64,000 nt of DNA. Source: VXLM01 sp965242665 (lineage in GTDB: Bacteria; Chloroflexota; Dehalococcoidia; Lucifugimonadales; VXLM01). The stretch is from positions 2,914,001 to 2,978,000 of the forward strand of contig OZ251484.1 in the NCBI GenBank assembly GCA_965242665.1, read 5' to 3'. The stretch's first letter is position 1; every line of letters begins with the position of its first letter. The position numbers and the translations under genes are program-made. The notes beneath the pieces are model-generated. The model saw only the letters and a list, made by a program, of their open reading frames with translations, did no database searches and had not been told where the DNA came from. This document shows, piece after piece, positions 42,460 through 50,016 of the stretch.

Positions 42460-44139
42460 TCATGGCGCGGGGTCTATGTACACGTGCCTGAGCTTGGGCA
42501 GTATCATAGGAGTCGGGACATAGCCTTTGACGTAGGGCTTGAGGAGCACGAATTGGTCTCCGAAGAGATCGAGTTTCCGCCCGTACCACAATGGCAGCCA
42601 AGGCGCGTCGTTCACAAGATACCGCTCTGCCTGGCGGTAGAGGTCGATTCGCTTTCGTTCGTCCTGCTCCACGCGGGCCTGTTCCAGTAGTCTATCGAAT
42701 TCCGGGTTTGAGTATCCCGTGAAGTTCGAGTTGCTGGCGCTGTGGAACAGGATGTCCAAGAAGTTTTGCGGGTCTGGGTAATCTGCAGTCCATCCAATGG
42801 AGAAGCTCTGGTATTTCCGCTCGTCGCTGTACAAGTCTTGAAGGTACGCCGCCCATTCGACCTGCTGAATCTCCACCTCGACGCCCAGGTTTTGTCTCCA
42901 CATCTCTATCAACGTCTCGAATTCGGGGCCGATTGCGCCGCCTGTGCTTCGCAGGGTGAGGACGATCCGCGGACGGGTGTCCGGATCGGCGTATTGGGAC
43001 TGTTCGAGGAAGCGTCTGGCCTGCTCTGGATCGAAGCGCAGCCCCTCGAGATCCGGGTCGTGTCCGGGGAACCCGATCGGCAGCGCTCCATACGCCGGAG
43101 TTCTCAGGCCCAAGAGCACGATTTCCGTGATGATCTCCTTGTCGATGGCCATGTTCATCGCGCGGCGAAAGTCGACGTCGTCGAACGGCGGCTTTTCGAG
43201 GTCGAACCCAATGTACTCGACTCGGAAACCCGGTGGGGCGACGGTCAACTCCTTGGAGAGAGGCTCGTTGGGGTTGCGCAGCCTCTCCAAATCGGGCAGG
43301 CTGACGTCCATCATGTCTATCTCGTCGTTCTCATACATGGCTATGGCTTGGCCGCCGGTCAAGTTCATGACTACCCGGTCGAGTTTTGCCGGCTCCATGT
43401 AGAAGTCATCGTTGCGCTCCAAGACGAGCCGCTCTCCGATGACGTATTCCACCAGCTTGAAGGGGCCCGTGCCGTTTGGATGGTTTGCCCAGGCGGGGCC
43501 GCGCTCCACGTCGTTCTCGTCGACGACGAATGCGGTCGGGTAGGTGAGCTTGGAGAGGAAGTAGACTTTTGGCGAGTCGATGGTTATCTCCAATGTCCGG
43601 TCGTCTACTGCCCTTACTCCGGCAACCTTGGACGCGCGGCCTTCCGACACTTCATTCATGCCCGCGATGTCGCCCAGGTAGGTATCGGACACGGGAGAAG
43701 CAGTCTCTGGATTGGCCGCCCTGTTCAGGGAATAGACGAAGTCATGCGCGGTCACTGTTCTGCCGTCGTGGAACCTGGCGTTTCCCCGAATCTTGAACGT
43801 ATAGACCGTACCGTCTTCGCTGATTTCCCAGCTCTCCGCTATGTCGGGTTCGATCTGCAGGTCTGTGCTCATCGCGACGAGGCCGCTAAATACTTCGACG
43901 ACTATGCCCGCGGACACGGTGTCGCCGACTAGGTGCGGATCGAGAGTCGGCGGGTCTGCCCACGGCCTTCGGAGCGTTCCGCCGAGCGGCGTGTCTCCGC
44001 CGGATGCAGCCGTCGGCTGTATGGGCTGCGCCGAAGCCTGGGTGGGGCTTGGCGCGGCATCATCGGAATCTTGGAACCGGATGCAGCCGGCAGCCGCGAT
44101 GGCCGCCAGCGCGATTGTGAGTAAGGACGTCTTCCACAC
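42460..44139 (-). CDS. Peptide/oligosaccharide-type ABC transporter substrate-binding lipoprotein
   Basis: About 559 residues from the GTG at 44139 (CGGAG upstream), which gives a lipoprotein signal WKTSLLTIALAAIAAAGC with the lipid Cys; the open frame extends much further but without lipoprotein logic. The SBP family 5 (DppA/OppA-like) domain is seen in GGTLRRPWADPPTLDPHL, the HDFVYSLNRAANP segment and the C-terminal DLYRQAERYLVNDAPWLPLWYG. It binds peptides or similar solutes outside the membrane. The permease and ATPase genes are not nearby. Confidence 0.9.
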   Translation of the reverse strand: MWKTSLLTIALAAIAAAGCIRFQDSDDAAPSPTQASAQPIQPTAASGGDTPLGGTLRRPWADPPTLDPHLVGDTVSAGIVVEVFSGLVAMSTDLQIEPDIAESWEISEDGTVYTFKIRGNARFHDGRTVTAHDFVYSLNRAANPETASPVSDTYLGDIAGMNEVSEGRASKVAGVRAVDDRTLEITIDSPKVYFLSKLTYPTAFVVDENDVERGPAWANHPNGTGPFKLVEYVIGERLVLERNDDFYMEPAKLDRVVMNLTGGQAIAMYENDEIDMMDVSLPDLERLRNPNEPLSKELTVAPPGFRVEYIGFDLEKPPFDDVDFRRAMNMAIDKEIITEIVLLGLRTPAYGALPIGFPGHDPDLEGLRFDPEQARRFLEQSQYADPDTRPRIVLTLRSTGGAIGPEFETLIEMWRQNLGVEVEIQQVEWAAYLQDLYSDERKYQSFSIGWTADYPDPQNFLDILFHSASNSNFTGYSNPEFDRLLEQARVEQDERKRIDLYRQAERYLVNDAPWLPLWYGRKLDLFGDQFVLLKPYVKGYVPTPMILPKLRHVYIDPAP

Positions 44140-44220
44140 TGTTTCCACTCCGTGCTTGGAGGCTGTTCGATGGCGCCGGTCACTCCTCATGGTGACCGGG
44201 GGTTGATAAGTGCGCTCGCC

Positions 44221-44226
44221 TATTAT
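44221..44226 (+). promoter_or_regulatory. -10 element directly before sxtJ-like gene (leaderless start)
   Basis: TATTAT is followed by exactly 6 nt and the ATG at 44233. No Shine-Dalgarno fits, so the mRNA would start at or next to the ATG. Confidence 0.45.
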
Positions 44227-44232
44227 ACCATC

Positions 44233-44682
44233 ATGGCGATGAGTTCTACATCGGGCCGGCGAGACCACCATGAGCGCCTGAAGAGCGGTGAGCCTATCGA
44301 GGGCAGTTCCAACCGCATCTTCGGCATTGTCTTCTCCGTCGTCTTTACGGTCATTGGCTTGCTTCCGATGGTCTTTGGGGGGGAGCCGCGCACGTGGGCT
44401 CTCGTCATTGCCGCGGGGTTGTTGTTGGTTGCGATAGTCATTCCCGGGGTGCTTGCGCCGCTCAACTGGGTTTGGCGGAAGGTTAGCCTCGTCCTGCACC
44501 GCATCTTCACTGTGGTCGCCATGGCTGCGCTGTTCTACGGGATAGTGACGCCGACGGGCGTCGTGGCGCGCTTGCTTGGGAAGGATCTACTGCGGCTGCG
44601 CAGCGACCGGAGCGCTGCGAGCTATTGGATACTCCGTGAACCGCCTGGGCCGGATGCGAAGACTATGCAGAACCAGTTTTGA
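44233..44682 (+). CDS. SxtJ-family membrane protein
   Basis: 149 residues. Two to three hydrophobic segments (IFGIVFSVVFTVIGLLPMVF; WALVIAAGLLLVAIVIPGVL; IFTVVAMAALFYGIVTPTGV) are followed by the SxtJ signature LLGKDLLRLRSDRSAASYWI and a PPGPDAKTMQNQF end. SxtJ proteins are small membrane proteins of unknown function encoded beside carbamoyltransferases and DUF5989 proteins. That companion order is preserved here only in pieces: a stub of DUF5989 follows at once, and the intact DUF5989 and carbamoyltransferase lie 3 kb downstream. Confidence 0.85.
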   Translation: MAMSSTSGRRDHHERLKSGEPIEGSSNRIFGIVFSVVFTVIGLLPMVFGGEPRTWALVIAAGLLLVAIVIPGVLAPLNWVWRKVSLVLHRIFTVVAMAALFYGIVTPTGVVARLLGKDLLRLRSDRSAASYWILREPPGPDAKTMQNQF

Positions 44683-44690
44683 GGCAGGTG

Positions 44691-44775
44691 ATGTTGTCTT
44701 TCCTCTAATGCAGAACCCGGAAATCTGTGCTGCCATCGACCGGGTCGATGCGGAGGCCCCCGTCTTGAGAACTGA
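44691..44775 (+). pseudogene. DUF5989 5-codon stub joined to an SGNH 3' tail
   Basis: ATG TTG TCT TTC CTC TAA (44691-44708) equals the first codons of the intact DUF5989 gene at 47770, with the same GAGG-AGGTG ribosome site. From 44711 the sequence becomes CAGAACCCGGAAATCTGTGC, i.e. the last codons of an SGNH gene (..QNPEICAAID..). The junction shows that a deletion or duplication removed DUF5989, the carbamoyltransferase and most of an SGNH gene here. Confidence 0.75.
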
Positions 44776-44793
44776 CCATACCCTGAACCCTTA

Positions 44794-44806
44794 CCCCCCC
44801 CCCCCC
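44794..44806 (+). repeat. Poly-C tract, 13 C (SGNH copy 1)
   Basis: Uninterrupted run of 13 C between CCTTA and GAATTTCCG, just before the SGNH-1 body. With 13 C neither the upstream TTG frame nor the (deleted) ATG frame reads into the body. Confidence 0.85.
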
Positions 44807-44847
44807 GAATTTCCGTTCGCATCCTGCGCGTCGTTGCATGGAATCTC

Positions 44848-46023
44848 TTGCTGATTATCACGGGGCTAGTCGTCATTGCGGCTGTTGGGGAGATCGCCGT
44901 TCGTCTCTTCACACCCTTCCAGAGGAACATCCAACCGTCGCGCTTCGTTCCTGAGGTCGGGGTCATCCATGAGCCCGGGGCCGAAAGCCGCTGGACGGAT
45001 CATCGGGACTTTTGGATCATTTCCCGAGCCAATAGCTGGGGTTTTCTCGACCGCGAACCCATCAGCCCGGAGCGGGCCGCGGAGAGTTGCCACGTCACGA
45101 TCATCGGGGATTCGTTTGTGGAGGCGAGGGAAGTTTCTATAGCCGACAAGGTGCAAGTGCGGCTTGAGGAACTGGCTGCGCGGGAGTTGCCCGAGCTGGA
45201 TGTCACCACTTCGGGGTTTGGGATTCACGGCTCTGCTCATATCAATCAACTGCCGCTCTATGACCGCTACGCGAGTCAACTCAGTCCGAAACTGCTAGTG
45301 CTGACATTTACTGATAATGACTTGTGGGGCAGCTCTCCGGTGTTGTCTGCTCTGTACTTTGGATATGATCCGGATCGTGCGCCGTATGTCTTTGCGGAAC
45401 GGGCTCCGGATGGAACGATGAAGTTGCGTTCGCCCAGCCCGGACTATGAGCCGTTGCTGGGGATTGACGAACGGACATGGCTCTCCCGCGCGCTTGGGTC
45501 TTTGCGGTGGAGTGAGTTTGCGGCGTGGGTGGAGTTGAAACTGCCGAGAAGCGTTACACAGTCCTCGAGCTTCCGGAATGTGATGTTGTCACGGATGGAA
45601 ATCTTGAAGAGGCGTCCTGGCTACGAGACCATTCATGACGGCTGGACATCTGCAAATAGGGGGCAATTCCGGTCAATGGTGGTTTGGGAAGACCCGCCGC
45701 CGGTTTTCCGCGAGGGGCCGGCCTTCGCCGGATTTGCCCTGGATGAGTTCATGAAGCGGGCAAGGCAGGACGGTGCGGCGCTCGTCATCCTTGCCACGCA
45801 TCTGATGGGCGACCCGAACAGCCGTCGCTGGCTTCTTCTGGATGAGATGGCAGCTATGCGCGGCATCCCAATCATAAATCAGTCTGAATACATCGTCGCC
45901 CTGGGCGCGACTTTCAGAGACGCCCAATTCGCCCGTGATTGGCATTGGAACGCAGTCGGCCACCAGTGGGCCGCGGAAGCGCTGTTGGAGTACCTGAAGG
46001 AGAACCAGGAAATTTGCGACTAG
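44848..46023 (+). CDS. SGNH hydrolase-like membrane-anchored protein, copy 1 (normal start codon lost)
   Basis: About 391 residues if begun at the internal TTG at 44848; the homologous frame is open back to 44776. Where other copies have ACCCATGCGAACCC this copy reads ACCCTGAACCC, so the ATG is gone. The protein has a single N-terminal membrane anchor (LLIITGLVVIAAVGEIAVRLF), then an SGNH domain: GDSFVEAREV (nucleophile Ser), FGIHGSAHINQLP (Gly block), FTDNDLWG (Asn) and ARDWHWNAVGHQWAAEALLE (Asp-His). It is probably extracytoplasmic and acts on acyl groups of a surface glycan (inference). Its body is near identical to copies 3 and 6 over long stretches. As sequenced it may be silent. Confidence 0.75.
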   Translation: MLIITGLVVIAAVGEIAVRLFTPFQRNIQPSRFVPEVGVIHEPGAESRWTDHRDFWIISRANSWGFLDREPISPERAAESCHVTIIGDSFVEAREVSIADKVQVRLEELAARELPELDVTTSGFGIHGSAHINQLPLYDRYASQLSPKLLVLTFTDNDLWGSSPVLSALYFGYDPDRAPYVFAERAPDGTMKLRSPSPDYEPLLGIDERTWLSRALGSLRWSEFAAWVELKLPRSVTQSSSFRNVMLSRMEILKRRPGYETIHDGWTSANRGQFRSMVVWEDPPPVFREGPAFAGFALDEFMKRARQDGAALVILATHLMGDPNSRRWLLLDEMAAMRGIPIINQSEYIVALGATFRDAQFARDWHWNAVGHQWAAEALLEYLKENQEICD

Positions 46024-46074
46024 GGATATTGGCCGCGCTGCGATGAATCGAACGAGACTGTCGGTCGGTTCATG

Positions 46075-46103
46075 TTGACGGGTGTTCGTCCGGGTGCTAC
46101 ACT
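46075..46103 (+). promoter_or_regulatory. Repeated promoter, copy 1 of 3
   Basis: TTGACG, 17-bp spacer, TACACT. The same sequence and surroundings (TAGGGATATTGGCCGCG upstream) occur after SGNH copies 2 and 7. It would drive SGNH copy 2. Confidence 0.65.
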
Positions 46104-46129
46104 CTCTTGGAGAGTTGGTCTCGTAGCCT

Positions 46130-46297
46130 GTGCAGCGACCGGAGCGCCGCGGTCTATTGGATACTCTGTGAACCGCCCGGCCGGATGCGAAGACTATGCA
46201 GAACCAGTTTTGAGGTAGGTGATGTTGTCCTTCCTTTAAGGGAGACCCGGAAATCTGCGCTGGCATCGATCCGGTCAATGCGGAGGGGCCTGTCTTG
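46130..46297 (+). pseudogene. SxtJ 3' tail, DUF5989 stub and SGNH 3' tail
   Basis: 46130-46213 equals the end of the SxtJ-like gene (..GCAGCGACCGGAGCGCC.. to CAGTTTTGA) with a one-base deletion in the CGCCCGG-CCGG region. 46222-46239 is ATG TTG TCC TTC CTT TAA, the DUF5989 stub. 46240-46297 is an SGNH 3' end (CCGGAAATCTGCGCTGG..). It records the same junction as at 44691, with independent mutations. Confidence 0.75.
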
Positions 46298-46313
46298 AGA
46301 ACTGATCATACCC

Positions 46314-47567
46314 ATGCGAACCCTTACCCCCCCCCCCCCCCGAATTTCCGTTCGCATTCTGCGCGTCGTTGCATGGAATCTCTTGCTGATTATCACGGGG
46401 CTAGTCGTCATTGCGGCCGTTGGGGAGATTGCCGTTCGTCTCTTCACGCCTTTCCAACTGAACACCCGCCCGTCTCACTTCGTTCCTGGGGTTGGATTGA
46501 TCTATGAACCGGAGAGTGAACATCGTTGGACGAATCATTCAGACTTCTGGACAATCTCTCGAGCCAACAGCTTGGGTTTTCTCGACCGCGAACCCATAAG
46601 TCCGGAGCGGGCCGCGGAGAGTTGCCACGTCACGATAATCGGAGATTCGTTTGTGGACGCCCGGGAAGTTCCTATATCGGACAAGGTGCAAGTGCGGATC
46701 GAGGAACTGGCTGCGCGGGAGTTGCCTGAACTGGATGTCACCACCTCGGGATTTGGGATTCAAGGTACTGCTCAGGTCAATCAACTCCCCTTCTATGACC
46801 ACTACGCCCGGCGACTCAGCCCGAAGCTGCTAGTGCTGATATTTACTGACAATGACTTGTGGAGCAACTCTGCGCGGATGGTTGCTCTGAAGGAGCCGGG
46901 GGGATGGGATCCGGATCGCACACCGTATACCTTCCTGGAACGGGCCGAAGATGGAACGATGGAGTTGCGTCCGCCCAGTCCGGACTACGAGCCGCTTCTG
47001 GATGTCAGTCGACGAACATGGATCTCCCGCACGCTTGTGTCTTTGCGGTGGAGCGAGTTCGCGGTGTGGGTGGAGCGGAAACTGCCGAGAAGCCTTACGA
47101 CGCAGACTGCGATCTTCCGTAGTGTGCTGCGGTCGCGGGTAGAGACCTTGAAGCGGCGCCCCCGTCATGAGGCTATTCAGGAAGGCTGGACACCCGGGAA
47201 CAGGGGGGATTTCCTACGGCTGGAGTTTTCGGAAGACCCGCCGCCGGTTTTTCGCGAGGGCCGAGAGTTCGCCGGATTTGCCCTGGATGAGTTCATGGAT
47301 CGGGCAAGACGGGACGGCGCGGCACTCGTCATCCTTGCCACGCATTGGATGTTCGACCGGAACAGCAAGTTTTCGACTCTTCTAGATGATATTATCGTGC
47401 CGCGCGGCATCCCGGTCATAAATCAGTATGAATACATCATCGATCGGGGTGGCGCTATCAGAGACATACAGTTCCCCAACGACCGGCATTGGAACGCAGT
47501 CGGCCACCAGTGGGCCGCGGAAGCGCTGTTGGAGTACCTGAAGGAGAACCAGGAAATTTGCGAGTAG
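46314..47567 (+). CDS. SGNH hydrolase-like membrane-anchored protein, copy 2 (tract in frame)
   Basis: 417 residues from ATG CGA ACC CTT ACC followed by the poly-C tract, reading MRTLTPPPPRISVRILR into the membrane anchor LLLIITGLVVIAAVGEIAVRLF. SGNH motifs: GDSFVDAREVP, FGIQGTAQVNQLP, FTDNDLW and NDRHWNAVGHQWAAEALLEYL. The variable middle (SARMVALKEPGGWDPDRTPYTF, SRRTWISRTL) differs from copies 1, 3 and 6. With 15 C the ATG is in frame, so this copy should be ON. It has its own upstream promoter (46075-46103). Confidence 0.85.
   Translation: MRTLTPPPPRISVRILRVVAWNLLLIITGLVVIAAVGEIAVRLFTPFQLNTRPSHFVPGVGLIYEPESEHRWTNHSDFWTISRANSLGFLDREPISPERAAESCHVTIIGDSFVDAREVPISDKVQVRIEELAARELPELDVTTSGFGIQGTAQVNQLPFYDHYARRLSPKLLVLIFTDNDLWSNSARMVALKEPGGWDPDRTPYTFLERAEDGTMELRPPSPDYEPLLDVSRRTWISRTLVSLRWSEFAVWVERKLPRSLTTQTAIFRSVLRSRVETLKRRPRHEAIQEGWTPGNRGDFLRLEFSEDPPPVFREGREFAGFALDEFMDRARRDGAALVILATHWMFDRNSKFSTLLDDIIVPRGIPVINQYEYIIDRGGAIRDIQFPNDRHWNAVGHQWAAEALLEYLKENQEICE
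46327..46341 (+). repeat. Poly-C tract, 15 C (SGNH copy 2, ATG in frame)
   Basis: 15 uninterrupted C, codons 5-10 of copy 2. Gain or loss of one C would truncate the product from this ATG after about 20 codons. Confidence 0.88.
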
Positions 47568-47619
47568 GGATATTGGCCGCGCCGCGGCGAATCATACGAA
47601 ACAGCCTAGTGGGTTCATG

Positions 47620-47648
47620 TTGACGGGTGTTCGTCCGGGTGCTACACT
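47620..47648 (+). promoter_or_regulatory. Repeated promoter, copy 2 of 3
   Basis: TTGACG (47620-47625), 17-bp spacer, TACACT (47643-47648). It is placed to transcribe the intact DUF5989, the carbamoyltransferase and SGNH copies 3-7. Confidence 0.65.
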
Positions 47649-47675
47649 CTCTTGGAGAGAGTCGATCTCGTAGGT

Positions 47676-47761
47676 TGCGCAGCGACCGGAGCGCCGCGAG
47701 CTATTGGATACTTCGTGAACCGCCCGGGCCGGATGCGAAGGCTATGCAGAACCAGTTTTGA
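47676..47761 (+). pseudogene. SxtJ 3' tail (second copied fragment)
   Basis: Last ~85 bp of the SxtJ-like gene (GCGCAGCGACCGGAGCGCCG to CAGTTTTGA), directly followed by the ribosome site and start of the intact DUF5989 gene. There is no start of its own. Confidence 0.75.
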
Positions 47762-47769
47762 GGTAGGTG

Positions 47770-47922
47770 ATGTTGTCCTTCCTTGTCGAATTCATCGCTT
47801 TCGTGCGGGTGCGCAAGAAGTATTGGTTGTTGCCGGTCATCGTCATGGCGTTGACGCTGGGCGGATTGATCGCGCTGGCTCAGAGTAGCACGGTTGCGCC
47901 GTTCGTCTATACGCTCTTCTAG
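47770..47922 (+). CDS. DUF5989-family small membrane protein
   Basis: 50 residues: MLSFLVEFIAFVRVRKKYWL, then LPVIVMALTLGGLIALAQSS and a short tail. The ribosome site GAGGTAGG precedes the ATG. A single membrane helix follows a basic N-terminus (RVRKKYW). This family is found with SxtJ and carbamoyltransferases; function unknown. Six bases separate its stop from the carbamoyltransferase ATG, and the AGGA of the carbamoyltransferase ribosome site overlaps the stop. Confidence 0.88.
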   Translation: MLSFLVEFIAFVRVRKKYWLLPVIVMALTLGGLIALAQSSTVAPFVYTLF

Positions 47923-47928
47923 GAACTC

Positions 47929-49785
47929 ATGCGCATCCTCGGCGTCTCTGCGTTCTACCACGACAGCGCCGCAGCGCTGGTAGATGGAGGCCGCATCGCC
48001 GCCGCGGCGCAGGAAGAGCGCTTCACCCGCCGCAAGCACGACGCATCCTATCCCCGCAACGCCATCGACTACTGCATGGAGCAGGCGGGCATCGCTCCGT
48101 CCGACCTCGATCGGGTCGTCTTCTACGACAAGCCGTTCTTGAAGTTCGAGCGGCTTCTTGAGACCTACGTCGCCTTCGCTCCCCGCGGGTTTCGTTCGTT
48201 TGCCATGGCCGTTCCCCTTTGGGTCAAGGAGAAGCTGTTCCAAAAAGACCTGCTGCGCCGTCGGCTGAAGGACCTCGATGCGGATGTGGACTGGAGCGAT
48301 CGCCTCCTCTTTGCGGAACATCACCAATCCCACGCAGCCAGCGCCTTCTATCCCTCGCCTTTTCGCGATGCAGTCGTGCTTACCATGGACGGCGTTGGAG
48401 AATGGGCGACCACCTCGGTCGGCATCGGTCACGACAACGATTTGGAGATGATCAGGGAGATCCACTTCCCCCACTCCTTGGGATTGCTCTACTCCGCATT
48501 CACTTACTACGTCGGCTTCAAGGTCAACTCTGGGGAGTACAAGTTGATGGGTTTGGCCCCCTACGGACAGCCCAAGTACGCCAACGTCATCCTCGACAAC
48601 CTCATCGACTTGAAAGCGGACGGCACGTTCCGCCTCGATCTGGACTATTTCGACTACTGCACCGGGTTGAAGATGACCAACGACCGCTTCGACGCGCTTT
48701 TCGGAGGCGAGGCCCGCGCTTCCGAGGGGCAGCTTACGCAGAGGCACGCGGACCTGGCGGCGTCCGTGCAAGCGGTGTTAGAGGAAGCGGTATTGCGGAT
48801 GACTCGATCCCTGCGCGCGGAGACGGGGATTCCCTATCTGTGCCTCGCTGGAGGAGTCGCGCTCAACTGCGTCGCCAACGGCAAGGTCTTGCGCGATGGG
48901 CAGTTCGACGACATCTGGATTCAGCCGGCCGCCGGCGATGCAGGAGGGGCCCTGGGCGCTGCATTGGCGGCGAGTCATCGACTGTTCGACGAGCCGCGTC
49001 AATCCACGGCATTGGGAGATGCCGGAGTGAGCGGCGACGCCATGAGCGGGGCATATCTTGGCCCCGAGTTCTCCGCGAACGATATTTGCAGCGCGCTCGA
49101 CGACGCAGGAGGACGCTATACCGTTCTGTCTGACGACCAGTTGATCTGCGCGGCGGCCGACGCGCTCGCGGACGGCAAGACAGTGGGATGGTTCCAAGGG
49201 CGCATGGAGTTCGGGCCGCGCGCCCTCGGCAACCGATCCATCTTGGCGGACGCCCGCTCGCCCGCAATGCAGCGGACTCTCAACCTCAAGGTGAAGAACC
49301 GCGAGTCGTTTCGTCCGTTCGCGCCCAGCGTGCCGATCTCGGACGCCGCGGACTGGTTCGATATCGACCGTGAAAGCCCCTATATGTTGCTGGTGGCGGA
49401 TGTGAAGCCGGAGCGGCGAAACGCGGCTGCGCCGCAATCGGCTGGGTTGCTCGACATCGACCTATTGCACGCCGCGCGCTCGGACATTCCCGCGGTGACT
49501 CACGTGGATTACTCCGCACGCGTCCACTCTGTATCGCCGGAGACCAACCCTCGCTATCATGCGCTTCTGAAGGCATTCGAGGAGAGGACAGGCTGTCCGG
49601 TCGTCGTAAACACGAGCTTCAACGTCCGCGGCGAGCCCATCGTCTGCACCCCGGAGGACGCCTTCCGGTGCTTCATGGGCGTGGATATCGAATGTATGGT
49701 CATCGGCAACTGCTTCCTGCGCAAAGAAGAGCAGGACCCATCGCTTGTACTAGAGAACTATGAACGATCGTTCGAGCCGGATTGA
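47929..49785 (+). CDS. Carbamoyltransferase (NodU/CmcH/TobZ family)
   Basis: 618 residues. The N-terminal YrdC-unrelated ASKHA-type domain opens MRILGVSAFYHDSAAALVDG and QEERFTRRKHD; EHHQSHAASAFYPSPF holds the metal-binding His residues. Further on are GGVALNCVANGKVL and the C-terminal carbamoyltransferase domain with GRMEFGPRALGNRSILADAR and VVVNTSFNVRGEPIVCTPEDA. Such enzymes use carbamoyl phosphate and ATP (via carbamoyl-AMP) to carbamoylate hydroxyls of sugars or antibiotics. Here it probably decorates the glycan that the amplified SGNH proteins act on (inference). Confidence 0.94.
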   Translation: MRILGVSAFYHDSAAALVDGGRIAAAAQEERFTRRKHDASYPRNAIDYCMEQAGIAPSDLDRVVFYDKPFLKFERLLETYVAFAPRGFRSFAMAVPLWVKEKLFQKDLLRRRLKDLDADVDWSDRLLFAEHHQSHAASAFYPSPFRDAVVLTMDGVGEWATTSVGIGHDNDLEMIREIHFPHSLGLLYSAFTYYVGFKVNSGEYKLMGLAPYGQPKYANVILDNLIDLKADGTFRLDLDYFDYCTGLKMTNDRFDALFGGEARASEGQLTQRHADLAASVQAVLEEAVLRMTRSLRAETGIPYLCLAGGVALNCVANGKVLRDGQFDDIWIQPAAGDAGGALGAALAASHRLFDEPRQSTALGDAGVSGDAMSGAYLGPEFSANDICSALDDAGGRYTVLSDDQLICAAADALADGKTVGWFQGRMEFGPRALGNRSILADARSPAMQRTLNLKVKNRESFRPFAPSVPISDAADWFDIDRESPYMLLVADVKPERRNAAAPQSAGLLDIDLLHAARSDIPAVTHVDYSARVHSVSPETNPRYHALLKAFEERTGCPVVVNTSFNVRGEPIVCTPEDAFRCFMGVDIECMVIGNCFLRKEEQDPSLVLENYERSFEPD

Positions 49786-49947
49786 TGGGTCTGGCATGTC
49801 GGCGTGCGGTAGAGAATCGGGTGGGATTCCCGCAGTGGGCTGATACGACTGCACCGCGCCGCCGGGAGGCGGATTCTGGGACGCGCGCCGCCGGGACGAC
49901 TGGCATTGGAACGCGTCTGGACTCCAGCGGTAGACAGAGGCGCTTTG

Positions 49948-50016
49948 AAGCAGAACCAGGAAATCTGTGCTACCATTGACCCGGTTGATGTGGAGCACCC
50001 CCGTCTTGAGAACTGA
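49948..50016 (+). pseudogene. SGNH 3' tail remnant after the carbamoyltransferase
   Basis: 23 codons ending in TGA that read KQNQEICATIDPVDVEHPRL and EN, like the C-terminus of SGNH copy 6 (KQNREICAAVDPVDAEPPRL, EN). There is no matching 5' part, so a whole SGNH gene body was lost here or the tail was brought in as part of the copied unit. Confidence 0.75.

Noticed and set aside
42742..43932. 396-residue plus-strand ORF
   Set aside because: Shadow of the solute-binding protein gene on the minus strand.
44576..44854. 92-residue ORF running through the SxtJ end, DUF5989 stub and C-tract
   Set aside because: It is an out-of-frame read across the junction. It is informative about frame at the 13-C tract, but not a gene.
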